Of a stretch of 64,000 bases of DNA, positions 46,818 through 58,806 are shown one piece after another. This DNA is from Piezodorus guildinii (lineage: Eukaryota; Arthropoda; Insecta; Hemiptera; Pentatomidae): contig CM041293.1 in NCBI GenBank assembly GCA_023052935.1, positions 151,775,474 to 151,839,473 of the forward strand. Reading direction: 5' to 3'. Every line of letters starts with the position of its first letter. Positions within the stretch are counted from its first letter, which is position 1. The position numbers and the translations under genes were made by a program. The notes below the pieces were generated by a model. That model did not search any database and was not told the origin of the DNA. It worked only from the letters and a program-made list of their open reading frames with translations.

Positions 46818-47649
46818 ACTTTCTCTTACCTATTTATAAAATTTATAGGAAAGATAGTATTGCGATCGTGAAAATTTTCGAATTCCAGTTTTCAACGGAA
46901 ATACACGTTTTAGAGTCCCATGTGTGTGTGTGTGTGTGTGTGTGTCTGTCGGTGTGGTAACTTCCGTGCAAAAATGAAAAGTCTTGAAATGAAAAATGAA
47001 ACTGAAATTCAAATCAAAATCAGCTAACCAAAAGAGACCACTTTATACCATGCATTTTGCACCTGTTTACGATTTTCTTAAAAACATTTCTAACGATTTT
47101 GATTAAACTAGAGATCTCGATTGAACGGCCTTTAATATCATGTAGGTTTCATTATGATTGAAATATTATGACAGGTCTTTAATGCCGATATTACAAATTT
47201 TCATCCGCTAATGTACCGTTAATTGTGTAGAGAATATATAATACATAACATCGTCTTGTTACCATCGATAAAAAACAGGTGAATTTATATGTTGTACGAA
47301 TTTCAAAAACAACTAAAGGAGAATACTAAACAAATATTTTTTTAATGCAATGTTTTGTTTTTAAACTTAAGAATAGTAATACACATGTATGATATACCGT
47401 TGGAATGCTACAGATTTTAGAAAAAACATTATCTTATACATACTATTGTAAAAGTTAGCGGGGAGTGATGAAAAGCTGGTAAAATAAACTGATTTTCGTA
47501 GATAATAATATAATAGATTGTTTAATTAGACACAAGTTTCTATTAATAATCAATTTAAATAATTATTTAACAATTTATTTTCGTTTATATATTCGTAAAT
47601 TGATATAGATGACGGAGGTAAATGAATGTCGTGTGTTGCGCGCACCAGA
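46818..47649 (-). repeat. DR1, full-length copy, second of a tandem pair
   Basis: About 832 bp from ACTTTCTCTTACCTATTTAT to TGTTGCGCGCACCAGA. It carries a (TG)n tract at 46921-46945. Both copies share the GCGCGCACC variant of the end. Confidence 0.85.
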
Positions 47650-47654
47650 ACTTT

Positions 47655-48140
47655 TTTCTTGCTTCCCAATAATTTTAAATGTTCTATGGGTAGAATTTAA
47701 AATATTAAGAGTAATGATGACAATAAATAAAAAAAATATGATGTCGACCTTTCGTTTATTGTTTCATTCCCTCCTATTGGAACACATAACAATAATCAGG
47801 ACAATTGTGGCAGTAGGCCCAAGTCATTGCTATTCCAGGCAAGAAAGACTCCTCTGATTTCTTCTTCTGTCACAGAATTTCGTTACCTGTCCAATCTTTT
47901 GTTGTAAAAGGAAGCAAAAGTCAGCGTTTCCTCTAAGAGGCTGCTTTTGCAACAACCGCATAGTATATTCAATAGGCAGTAATATTGAAAAGGTATTGTA
48001 AATTAACCCGTTCACAATATTTTTATGCGCACGATCATTAATTAGAAAAAAAAAATACTTTCATATTTAAGAAAACCATAGGCCTTAGATCTTACTGCAC
48101 CTTTTTTACTAAAACCTTTTTTTTTATTTTTTTTTTTTCC
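47655..48140. other. Unique intron sequence
   Basis: 47750-47960 is GC-balanced but has no recognisable exon. Confidence 0.35.
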
Positions 48141-48996
48141 AGGCACAGTCCTCTCTACTTACGCTGATGACACTTGTGTGCTATCCGTAAGTAATGATCC
48201 TATTGTTGCTTCCCAAATCCTACAGAGCCATGTATTCGCCATTGCAGAATAGTGTCACAATTGGAGAATCAAAATAAATCCTAATAAATCCCACCAAATC
48301 ACCTTCGACGTATACCTATATAACAACTTGCTGTCCAGTTGTTTCCTTTAATCATACCCCACTCATCTTTGTAGAACAAATACGATACCTTCGACTTCAC
48401 CTTGACAAACGTCTTTCTCATACGAATCTTCATAAAGACTTAAACGACAAGAAACTGCTCGTAGATATCGACTATTAAAACACTTACTTGACAAACGATC
48501 AAAACTCCCTCTTTACTTTAAAAGACTCATTTACATAACGATTATTAGACCTATTCGGACTTATGGCATTGAGCTATGGGGATCCACTAAACCATCGAAT
48601 TCCTCCCGCATCCAATCCTTCCAATCCAAAATCCTTCGACAAATCCTCGACGCTCTTTACGTTGTTACCAACAAACTCAGCCATAGAGACCTGAATATCG
48701 CACTAGTTGCAGAAATAGCACAAAAAAGATACACCTCCTTTCATTCCAAACCAACCGCCCATTCAAACCCGCTTGTCCGTATCCTCTCATCGACTTATAT
48801 TCCCGATAATCCTCTGAGACGTCTAAAAAGACGGTGGCCTCGAAACCTGCTGAACAAATAAACATTGCAGTACTACCGCTGAGTAGATTCTTCTCATGAA
48901 TTTTCAACCCTGTAAATTGTCTGTAAATAGCACATTTACTTGTTGTACTATATAAATTGTACAGTTGTAAATTTCAATAAAAGAATTTTTAAAAAA
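48141..48996 (+). pseudogene. Jockey-type element, from RT motif C to poly(A), 5' truncated
   Basis: Plus strand starts at STYADDTCVLSVS (RT motif C), then HNWRIKINPNKSHQITF, TYGIELWGSTKPSN, NPLVRILSST and RRLKRRWPRNLLNK before the stop near 48861. The 3' UTR ends with AATAAAAG and A-rich sequence. In-frame stops (AE* near 48250) and indels mean it is dead. Family of 8941 and 13065. Confidence 0.8.
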
Positions 48997-49009
48997 ATAT
49001 TTTTTTAAT

Positions 49010-49330
49010 ATTACGATTTGAAATAATTAATGATTATTTTTTCTATGATTCTTAGGAGTCAAAACCATGAAAAAATGATATGATCATGATTCTTAAACGA
49101 AAAGGCAATTTTTAGAGGAAGAAAGAAAAACCAAAAAGTGTACTTTTTTAACCTTTTAGAAAAGTGTCAATCACCGATTTTTTTTCCAGAAAATTTCTTT
49201 TATACTCCTCAAGATACAGTGATTTTTTGAAGTGGTGGAACAATATGGAAAATAAAATAAAAACTTATTTTTTTCTAAAATCTTGCATTTAACTTTTATT
49301 TCTTATTATTATTGAAAAATGTATAAACCA
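49010..49330 (+). repeat. FB1 arm fragment
   Basis: GTGTCAATCACCG, TCTTTTATACTCCTC and AAGTGGTGGAACAATATGGA match the inner part of the FB1 right arm. Confidence 0.5.
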
Positions 49331-49447
49331 TAATTTCTCACCAAAAAATCAGCACTATATTACTTCTAAGACATTTTTAATCATTTTAATACAAAATGAT
49401 TGGATAAAAGTTGTTATTCAAAACTTTAATCTATTATTACCGTTGTT

Positions 49448-49748
49448 CAGGTATTCTCTATAGCTTTCCCTCGGGAGGATGTATTTTTGGTTAAAAAAAT
49501 ATTTTTCTACACATTTTTCGATGATCAAAAAACTATGAGTGACACCTTTCAAAAACGCATTATTACTAATTTCTAAATACTACAAATAAAATTAAAAAAA
49601 TTATAAAATCGGAAAAAGGAGTTGTTTTTTTTTTAACACAATATAGATGAATAGCTAAAAATTCATTTTAAAGGAGTGGACGACTTAGAAACACTATATG
49701 ATTGTGAATCTTAGACGAAAAACACATTTTTATTATATGAATGAAAAT

Positions 49749-49839
<91 letters not shown>

Positions 49840-50053
49840 ATTTTTAACCATTTTGAAAGGTGTCACTCACCGAATTTTTTAATATCTTTTATGTTCCTCT
49901 GTACTGTAAAAGTAAATCAAAAACCGATGTTTTCCCTGAAATCTTGTTTTTCAAGAAAGTTATAGTTTTTAGATTATCGACAAATGTGTGGATTTTTTTT
50001 TTTTTTTTAACGAAAATACATCCTCCCTAGAGAAAGCCATAGAGAATTCAGGT
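49448..50053. mobile_element. Fold-back element FB1, copy 2
   Basis: Left arm CAGGTATTCTCTATAGCTTT, then CTACACATTTTTCGATGATC. The right arm ends TACATCCTCCCTAGAGAAAG then CCATAGAGAATTCAGG. The loop contains a long (TA)n tract at 49751-49836. Confidence 0.7.
49751..49836. repeat. (TA)n microsatellite
   Basis: About 43 TA units inside FB1 copy 2. Confidence 0.95.
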
Positions 50054-50054
50054 A

Positions 50055-50680
50055 GGAATGCCAGTAGTTTTCTACATATTTATCAATAACAAATCATTGT
50101 GAACAGGTTAATTAATCAATTGGAATCAAATGAAGATTGTTTAATAACATTAACTAAGTATGAATATATGGATTACATTTTCAATAATTTAATTATATTC
50201 CAATCAGGAAAATTAGGTTTCGTTTTATAATAACATTTATGAGCAAAAATGTAAGAAAAATAATTGAATCGTGTGATATATGATATAGATGTATGATAAC
50301 AATTAATATAGAGAGTGAGATATTAATTAACAAGTGGTCATTATTCCATTTCTTTGTCCCCCCTTGACTGTAATTTATACCTTTTTTTTTGGATGTTTTG
50401 CCATTCCAAGTTCAATTTCGTATTTTGGTTTCGTAAAAATAACTAATAAATTATTTATTGAGTTAATTTGTAGTATTACTAAATTGTATTAAGATGTTGC
50501 TGCAAGCGATAGGAGTGTGTATGTATACGTCTTAATATCTATGCTTTCATTGACATTCAATACTAACATCTAATGTGCCAATCATGGCTTTAAGATGTAC
50601 ATTAGCTAATAAACTATCTATATAATATTTATGAATATGTTTATTAGATTTATATTCGGTACCTTCAGGGGGTCGCCAGT
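50055..50680. other. AT-rich intron sequence
   Basis: Nothing recognised. Confidence 0.35.
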
Positions 50681-50689
50681 AACCCTCTT

Positions 50690-51030
50690 ATAAAGCGAAT
50701 TGAAGTGACTTCCTAACATACGTAGACAATATTTCCTCGGAACATACCTCTAAAAAGTCATTCTCATTAAAATCTCAACATCCTCCATACATTCACAGTA
50801 TCCTTCAAATCAAATCCTCAATTCACTTACTTGAAACTAGATCACGCCATTCTGACTTTTACATTCCTGCCCATAGAACCAAATCTTTTGATAATTCCTT
50901 TTATATCCGCTCTGCATCTCTCTAGAATTCCCTACCTAATCATATTCGCCATAGTTCTTTCTTTCTCTCATTCAAATCCCATCTTTTCCAACACCTTATA
51001 GGATCCCAAAGAGACGCACAATAAATGTAA
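50690..51030 (+). pseudogene. Non-LTR RT C-terminal tail (same family as 968-1250)
   Basis: GACGCACAATAAATGTA follows a tail with TTTTATATCCGCTCTGCATC and CATATTCGCCATAGTTC. Several stops. No RT core, so 5' truncated. Confidence 0.5.
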
Positions 51031-51416
51031 AATTCTAAATCCACTATCCTGCTTTCAACGTAGGGCAGAATATTTTATTTTATCAAAATCCTAGAGTTAT
51101 GGATTAATACATTTATTTTATTTATTTGAAAATTTTCAGCTCTATAATTTTAAAGCAGATTGGTTACTTTTTTTAATATTCCATATATTTTGAATATATC
51201 TATATAAATAGGTTTTTTATTTTTTAAACATTTGAAGATAAACATTTATTTAATTGGTCTCTCAGCCAGACATGTATATATCGAAGTGTATATTTAATGT
51301 ACGACATTGATATTCTTAAGGGACATGGTCCTTGAATAAAGTTTTTTTTTTTTATTATTATATCTATAAGATAAGAAGAAGTTCTAAATTGCGCGTACCA
51401 GATTGTTATATATTTT

Positions 51417-52280
51417 ACTTTCACTTACTATATATAGTAAGGGAAAGTATTGCGATCGTGAATTTAGAATTCCAGTTTTCAACGGAAATACACATTTTAG
51501 GGTCTCCTGAGTCCAAATAACCAAGTCTAGCAAAAATGTGTGTGAGTGTGTGGTAACTCCTGGGCTAAAATGTAAGCCCTATGATACTGAAATTTCATAT
51601 TTAAGACAAATATACGCCCGAGACTTTACAAAACCTTTTTCATCAAAATGAGCCTACCAGAGGAGCCACTTAATACCATGCATTTTGTACTTTTTTTGAT
51701 TTTCTCGGAAACGGTTCCGAAGGTTTTGATTCAACTCGTTATATCGATGTAAAATTTAATGGGCATTAATATCATGTAGTTTAAATTAGGACTTAAATGA
51801 CGATATTTTAAATTTTCTTCCCCTAAAGTACCTTTAATTTTGTAGATTCTATAAAAATAACCAAATTATCTTGTTATAATTGTTAAATAACAGCTAAATA
51901 TGTATGTTGTGCGAATTTAAAAAACAACTAAAGGAGAAAACTGAAAAAAAAAGTAATGCAATTTTTTGTTTTTGAACATAAGAGCAGTAATATACATGTA
52001 TGATATACCGTTGGAAAGTTAAAGATTTTAGATTAAAATATTGTCTTATATACAAGAGCTTGTAAAAGTTAATAAATAGTGATGAAAAGCCGATAAAACT
52101 AACTGATTTTTTTAGATAAAAATATAATAGATTTTTTAATGAAACACTTGTTTCTTTAGAAATTAAATTTCATTAATTCTTTAATAGTTTCACGTGTTTT
52201 TATCGCGAACTGTATTCGAAAATTCTTTCATTGATTTTAAAAATGGAGGTAAGTGAAAGTTGTGTGTTGCCCGCACCACA
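51417..52280 (-). repeat. DR1, full-length copy next to an older end
   Basis: 864 bp from ACTTTCACTTACTATATATA to GTTGCCCGCACCACA. Just upstream, TTGCGCGTACCAGATTG (51389) is the degenerate terminus of another copy, so this was also inserted head to tail. Confidence 0.85.
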
Positions 52281-52284
52281 TTTT

Positions 52285-52880
52285 TTATACATTACAAGGT
52301 ATTTTTACGCACTGATTATAACATTTACTCAATCGTCCAAATGAGGTGATAATAACATAAATGTTAAACCGAAATTCCATAATTATTTCACGGGTATAAG
52401 GAAGGAGTGGAAATGTGAAACAGTAGCAGGTGATGCAAGTGGCCGGACCTCGCTAGAACTTGGCCGGTATAAATCGTAGCGCCTTTGGTATAGATGGCGA
52501 ATTAATGGATACCTACACCCGCTGCGTCAACAAGTTTCCCCAGAATTAGTCTCTAATTATCTTTGGATTTGTAGGGCCTGTGCTCCTCAACCTCAGCCCC
52601 AGCATTACTAATGTATTGTCCCATTAATTCTTCACCCAAACTCCACCGGCTGGGGAGCAAAAACAGTTGTCGCATCCCCCGAAGGGTTAGTTATGGGAGA
52701 AAGCTCGGGCTGAGTTGACTGAATACATTTATTTCTTAAAGGTACATTTACAGTTTCAAACACGAAAACTGGATTCCTTATTTAAGAATAGTACTAATTT
52801 TTTTAAATTTATTCTGGAGATACTTCGTTGACCACGAAAATGATTGAAGAATAATAAATGAATAAATAATTATACATTTA
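52285..52880. other. Unique block, GC-balanced, function unknown
   Basis: 52420-52720 is distinctly less AT-rich than its surroundings and not a recognisable repeat or exon; a candidate conserved intronic element. Confidence 0.35.
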
Positions 52881-53225
52881 AAATGATGGAGATCAGCTGA
52901 TGCGCTCGATGATAACAGTCATACGTTACTTCGTCTCTCAGATTTTTGCTTTTTTCAGTAGGAATTCGCTTGAGTTCAGTCTGGAAAACATCACTAGACC
53001 TCAGGAATACTACAGCAGTGAATATTGGAGAAATTTCGGTAAGCAAAGTTATAATTTACTTTGTACAATCACGAAAAAGTGAAAGGAGGGTCACTGATCA
53101 GCTGATTGCCGCTAGCTCGGCAAGCTCGGGCTTGCTTTTCTTTTCCTTATCTTTCTTTTATTTATTTTTTTTCCTTCTTATTCTTATTCCATTATATATT
53201 TATTCCTATTTATTTTTTTTAATCA

Positions 53226-54542
53226 ATGCGATATTTTCATCAAGTGATGTCCTCGAAAGTTACAAGTAAAAGATCTAGATCTGCAGGTTCAAACTCTTCT
53301 CCTACAAAACAGAGACCTCGCCGTGATAATAATAAAAAAATGATTCCACCAGCGACTGCTTCAGCTACCTCTTTGGGATCTGAACCACAGCCTAGCACAT
53401 CATCACAAGGATTAACTGAAGAATCGCCGTTTTTTACACCCAACCCATTTCAGATCCTTCAAATTGAAAAAGAAACAATGGAATCTTCTCCTATACCAAA
53501 AGAACCACAACCTCCACCAATATTTGTTAAAAATATTAAAAACTTTCAACTACTGTGTGCGCATCTAAACAAATTAACCGATCCTAACAGTTATTATTGT
53601 ATAAGTAGAACCAGTGATACTAAAATATCCCCGACTACTGCCGAAACCTACAGAAAAATAGTAAAATATCTGACTGAGACCAAAGCTGATTTTCATACAT
53701 ATCAGTTACGCCAGGAGAGAGCTTTAAGGGTTGTAATTAGAAACCTACACCCTTCAACACCAGCAGCAGCTATCCAAGAAGAACTGACGGAGATAGGCTA
53801 TAAAGTGCGACAAGTCACCAACGTCCTAAAAGATAAAATTCCACTGCCTCTATTCTTTGTGGACTTGGAACCATCAGCAGGAGTTGAAAAAATTTATGAC
53901 CTCAATAGATTATACTATACTAGTGTAAGAGTTGAAAAACCTTACACTAAGAAAGAAATAGTTCAGTGCCACAATTGTCAGGCATATGGTCATACCAGAA
54001 GTTATTGTCACCACATACCACGCTGTGTGAAATGCGGTGAACAACATAAGTCAGAAGAGTGTACAAGACCAAGATCAACACCCGCTGTTTGTGCTTTGTG
54101 CCTCAAGGACCACCCGGCTAGCTACAAGGGATGTCAAGTCTACAAGAACCTCAAAAGCAGATACCAAAAACCTCAGAATCTGGATGAAACAGCTGAACCG
54201 ATCAGAAGCAGAAGACAACCTTCAAAAACAATTGATTCCAATGTTACATTTGCCCATCTACTTGGAGGTGGGAACCAGAACAAAGAGGCCGAGGCCCTGC
54301 CGGAACAACGCACACTTCAAAATCCTCAACCCGTTCCACAACCAGCTATTCCTCAAAATTTACCCAACCCTCAAAAACCTCATCCGCATCAAATTTCTCA
54401 TATTCCTCCTCCATCAAATGTCTCAGACCTAACAAGTTTGATGACATCCTTCATCACTGAAATCAAATCCCTCGTTATGCCGCTAATATCACTACTTACT
54501 AATCTTGTATCAAACTTAATCCCTTCCTTAAAAAATCCTTAA
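53226..54542 (+). CDS. Jockey-type ORF1: gag-like RNA-binding protein with three zinc knuckles
   Basis: 438 codons, intact. The N-terminal ~100 residues are basic and Ser/Pro-rich. A central region (PPIFVKNIKNFQLLCAHLN, then RALRVVIRNLHPSTP around 175) is the RRM-like/PRE_C2HC part of Jockey gags. Knuckles follow: CHNCQAYGHTRSYC (~247), CVKCGEQHKSEEC (~267) and CALCLKDHPASYKGC (~289). The C-terminus is Pro/Gln-rich. It binds element RNA and forms the ribonucleoprotein. A second ATG at residue 8 (MSSKVTSKRS) is an equally good start. The stop TAA (54540-54542) directly abuts the ORF2 ATG, suggesting termination-reinitiation. Confidence 0.88.
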   Translation: MRYFHQVMSSKVTSKRSRSAGSNSSPTKQRPRRDNNKKMIPPATASATSLGSEPQPSTSSQGLTEESPFFTPNPFQILQIEKETMESSPIPKEPQPPPIFVKNIKNFQLLCAHLNKLTDPNSYYCISRTSDTKISPTTAETYRKIVKYLTETKADFHTYQLRQERALRVVIRNLHPSTPAAAIQEELTEIGYKVRQVTNVLKDKIPLPLFFVDLEPSAGVEKIYDLNRLYYTSVRVEKPYTKKEIVQCHNCQAYGHTRSYCHHIPRCVKCGEQHKSEECTRPRSTPAVCALCLKDHPASYKGCQVYKNLKSRYQKPQNLDETAEPIRSRRQPSKTIDSNVTFAHLLGGGNQNKEAEALPEQRTLQNPQPVPQPAIPQNLPNPQKPHPHQISHIPPPSNVSDLTSLMTSFITEIKSLVMPLISLLTNLVSNLIPSLKNP

Positions 54543-57223
54543 ATGACTTCACCTAACTCCTTATCCATTCTCCTATGGAATGCGAATGGTGTTAGAAATC
54601 ATACTGACGAACTTACAGCTTTATTGCAAGACAAAAACGTTGACGTAGCACTTATTACTGAAACTAGACTAACCACTAAACAGTTCTTCAAAATACCTCA
54701 ATACGTAACATACCGTACGGACCACCCAGACGGCAAAGCCCATGCCGGTACTGCTGTCATTGTGCACCAGTCCCTCTCTCATCACTTACTCCCACTTCCT
54801 ACCTATGATTTCCTACAAGCCACAGCCATAGTAATCAAAACTTTTTCCTTTCCGGTAACCCTTACATCAGCATATTGCCCTCCCAAACATTCCATTTCCA
54901 ACACTGAATTTGTATCCTTTCTAAATTCCTTAGGAAATCATTTCATTCTGGGTGCAGACTTAAATGCCAAGCATCAACAGTGGGGTTCGAGAACCACGAA
55001 TTCTCGTGGACGAAATTTGCTGTCTGCACTCAACTCCCGTCATTTCAATCTCCTACCTCCTGATTCCCCTACCTACTGGCCAACCGATCCCAACCGTAAT
55101 CCTGACATCCTTGACTTCTTCATTCACAGCGGATTAGGCTCCCTCAACTTATCTGTAGCTCGACTTGATGAACTATCCTCAGACCATAGTCCACTGATCC
55201 TAAAAGTATCTCTCACTCCAATTCCAAAACCTATCCCACCGTCATTTATCCGAGGCCCTGTCAACTGGAATCTATTTCGCCAAATCCTGACGATAATATT
55301 AACCTCAGAGCGACCCTCAAAACCCCAGAAGACCTTGACGATTCCGTCTACTCCTTCACCACCGCCATTCAGCAAGCTGTCTGGACTGCCTCCTATCCTA
55401 AGCACTCCAATATAACTCCTCACCAAAACCATTTGCCTCAACACCTTGCAGACCTAATCCATGCAAAGCGCCGTGCCAAATCATTATGGCAGCGCACCCG
55501 ACACCCAACAGATCGCCGCTCCTATAACTTCTATTGTAGACAATTGAAGCAGGAGTTGGCGACCTTCCGTTCTCAGTCCTTTAATTCCTACCTCTCCTCT
55601 CTGTCAGCTAGTGATAATTCCCTGTGGAATGTCACGAAGAAGATTTTAAAATCCCATCAAGTTTCCCATCCTCTCCGGCGTGGTGATGATTCCTGGGCTG
55701 CGTCTGATGAAGATAAAGCCGAGGAATTCGCCACACACCTCTCCAAAGTATTCACTCCTCACCCGGAATCCCAAAGCAATCATACCGCAGAAGTACAAGA
55801 CTTCCTTTTGTCACCAATACCTCTTTCACTACCTCCTACAGCTATTAATCCCTCTGAGGTTAAATATCTTCTCCAGAAACTGACCCTCCGTAAATCTCCT
55901 GGACATGATCTTACTCCCCAGATCCTCCATCAACTTCCGCAGAAAGCTATTATATTCCTTACCTACATCTACAACTGCATCCTACGCACCACCTATTTTC
56001 CTCTCTTGTGGAAACATTCCACAATCATTCTCTTCCTAAAACCAGGTAAACCTTCCAGCAACACTTCATCCTACAGACCTATTAGTCTACTCCCCATCCT
56101 CTCAAAAGTCTTTGAAAAACTCCTTCTAAAACGAATCCTGCCTATATTAGAATCACAAAGTCTTCCTTCCCATCAGTTTGGTTTCCGTGCTCATCATTCC
56201 ACTGTTCAGCAAGGACTCCGAGTTGTAGACCATATTTCCTCAGCCCTTGAATGCAAAGAGTATTGTTCTGGTGCGTTTCTGGACATAGCACAAGCTTTTG
56301 ACCGGGTATGGCACACCGGATTACTCTTCAAGCTTAAAATGCATTTACCCCAGTCTCTATACCTCATTCTACGATCCTATCTCTCAAACCGCTCCTTCCG
56401 AGTTCGCTGTGGTGTAGAATTTTCTAACTTTTATCCCATTGAGGCCGGTGTTCCTCAAGGCAGCGTCTTGGGACCCGTCCTCTACATCCTTTACACTGCT
56501 GATATTCCTAATCATCCTGACACCTTTCTGGCAACATTTGCAGATGACACCGCCATCCTATCATCCAATTCCGATCCTGAAATAGCATCCTTAATCCTGC
56601 AAAGACACCTTTGTCTTATCGAGGAATGGTGTAATGCTTGGCGTATTAAGGTTAATGAAAGCAAATGCACCCACGTCACCTTCACCCTTCGACGCAAATC
56701 CTGTCCAATGATTCATTTCAATTCCATACCGCTTCCTTCCTCAGACACAGTCCGGTATCTTGGCTTACTACTAGACAAAAGATTGACATGGAACCCACAT
56801 ACAAGACTTAAACGAAAAGAACTTAACAGACGATTCGGACAGTTATACAGACTACTAAACAGAAAATCTAAGCTTACAGTTGACAACAAATTATTACTTT
56901 ACAAGACAATACTGAAGCCAATCTGGACCTACGGACTTGAACTGTGGGGGACAGCTAAACGTTCTAACATCAAACGCATTCAATCCTTTCAATCCAAAGT
57001 CCTCCGAACAATAGTAAATGCTCCTTATTATGTCTCCAACTATACCTTACACCACGACCTTAATGTTCCATTTATTTCAGACCTGATTCCATCTAAATTT
57101 TCCAAATTCCACCAGAACCTCATTCATCATCCTAATCCTCTAGCACAATCCCTATCCAGCTCCACTCATCCATACAACCCTCCTAGAAGGTTGAAACGGC
57201 AGTGGCCCCGAGACATATTGTAA
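54543..57223 (+). pseudogene. Jockey-type ORF2: endonuclease and reverse transcriptase, one frameshift
   Basis: Starts ATG immediately after the ORF1 stop. Residues 1-235 are an apurinic-type endonuclease: LLWNANGVRNH, ITETRL, GADLNAKHQQWGS and SSDHSPL carry the catalytic N, E, D and DH. A single-base indel near 55280 moves the reading to the next frame, which continues openly (NLRATLKTPEDLDDSVYSF...) to 57223. RT: KSPGHD, SYRPISLLPILSKVFE, FLDIAQAFDRVWH (A), GVPQGSVLGP (B) and FADDTAILSS (C, near 56537), then LRYLGLLLDKRLTW-like thumb and the RRLKRQWPRD end. No RNase H, as expected for Jockey. About 893 residues; otherwise intact. Confidence 0.88.
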
Positions 57224-57821
57224 ACATCTATACTGGAGTTCTGACACTGGTCAGATTCTCCTCTCATGTGCGGTGTGATTGTGGCTGTGGCGCCCTCACT
57301 TAGCTTCCGCTGGCTCTCACCAGTGATGCGGCTGAGAGGGAGGCGCTGGGATCCTTTGGGCTCTGCTTGTCCTTCCACAAGTGGGGGGGCAAGCCCCGTC
57401 CGGGGTTCCCGTGCTGATTGTAAATATTGTACATAGGTATGAATGTGACATGTTTTGTTTATTTATTTGTTAACTTCATTTATTTGTATTTATTTTGTCT
57501 ATAAGTTTTGTTATTGTATACGTTTATTTATTTTGATTTTATTTTATGTAATTTGACTTTCCTTTTGTTTATATTGTAAATATTGTATGAATGAGATCCT
57601 GTAGCACTATTATTATTGTCTATTATGACAAATTGTAATATATACGAATAAAAAAAAAATAAAAAAAAAAATAAAAAAAAATGATGGAATCAAGCAGAAT
57701 AGAAAAAAAAATTAAATACATACCGTTTGGTGTATTATTTTCAATAATGAACCTTTTTAGTCGACCAAATAAATAAAAAAAAAATATATAAATATATATA
57801 TTTCTTTTATTTATTAATAAA

Positions 57822-57825
<4 letters not shown>

Positions 57826-57878
<53 letters not shown>
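57826..57878. repeat. (TA)n microsatellite
   Basis: Left of the hairpin element at 57920. Confidence 0.9.
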
Positions 57879-57882
<4 letters not shown>

Positions 57883-57919
57883 TATATTGTTGGATCAGTT
57901 TTCGACTTTTGATAATTTA

Positions 57920-58217
57920 AGTTTCTGTTGTTCTCAGGTATCAATCAATGAAGAAACAATTTTATCTCTGCGACGTTTCGAGAATTTATTGTTCTCATAA
58001 TCATGCCTTAACAAGTGGAAAGCAAAATAACAGAACATTAATACTATTATACAATAATTAATATATGATGTTATGGAATAATAATATTAATGTTCTGTTG
58101 TTGTTTTTTTTTTTTGTTTTTCCATTGTTAGGACATGATTATGAGAACAATAAATTCTCGAAACATCGCATAGATAAAATTGTTTATTCATTGACTGAAA
58201 TCTGAGTACAACAGAAA

Positions 58218-58220
<3 letters not shown>
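57920..58220. mobile_element. Hairpin element with inverted GAAACG motifs, between TA tracts
   Basis: Arms 57920-58015 and 58120-58220 are inverted (AAGTTTCTGTTGTTCTCAGG / ACAACAGAAACTT). An inner pair (CAGAACATTAATA / TAATATTAATGTTCTG) lies at 58038-58100. Each arm contains ATGATTATGAGAACAATAAA then TTCTCGAAACGTCG or ...ACATCG, with GAGAA/TTCTC as a possible stem II. Non-coding. Confidence 0.65.

Positions 58221-58221
<1 letters not shown>

Positions 58222-58286
<65 letters not shown>
58222..58286. repeat. (TA)n microsatellite
   Basis: Right of the hairpin element; it starts exactly at the arm end. Confidence 0.95.
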
Positions 58287-58289
<3 letters not shown>

Positions 58290-58290
<1 letters not shown>

Positions 58291-58800
58291 TTTTTTTGTT
58301 TTTTTACAGATTCTCCAAACAGCAATTTCTGCTAAACAATGCAGGTTTAATCTACGATGCCATAAAAAATATATTACTCCTAGGGAGAGAAAAAAAAAAT
58401 CATAATGGGATTGTGTTAATACTAATTTTCAAAGTGAATTTCAGTTAATAAAATTATAAAAATATCCGGTCAAGTTCTACACCCTGATTATTTTTCTAAT
58501 AATGTCGTGAGAAAACCAAAATTTGTTTAAGTTATAAAAAACTCAAGGCTTTGAAGGTAATACTTATATCGTTTGGAAAGAAATGGACTGATACACTTCC
58601 GACTAATTTAATTTTGAGGAAATAGAAAACAACTTTGAGAATAATAAAATTCAGTCACGGAAAAACTGATATTTCGTTTGAAAGGCTATATTTAAAATAA
58701 TATCAATCTCCATCGAGGCACAATCAAGCTGGTTTTGATTGTGAAATACCGTGACAGTAAATGCGGTGCACGATTGGTCCCAGCAAACCAATGACAAAAC
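58290..58800. other. AT-rich intron sequence
   Basis: Nothing recognised. Confidence 0.35.
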
Positions 58801-58806
58801 TACTAA

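Larger units (their letters stand above)
52891..57678 (+). mobile_element. Full-length Jockey-type non-LTR retrotransposon with target-site duplication
   Basis: Flanked by AAATGATGGA at 52881-52890 and 57679-57688. It has a 5' UTR of about 335 bases, ORF1, ORF2, a 455-base 3' UTR and an interrupted poly(A) (57648-57678). The word GATCAGCTGAT occurs at the extreme 5' end and again at about 53096. Only one coding lesion was seen. A similar but distinct Jockey subfamily left the truncated tails elsewhere in the window. Confidence 0.9.
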
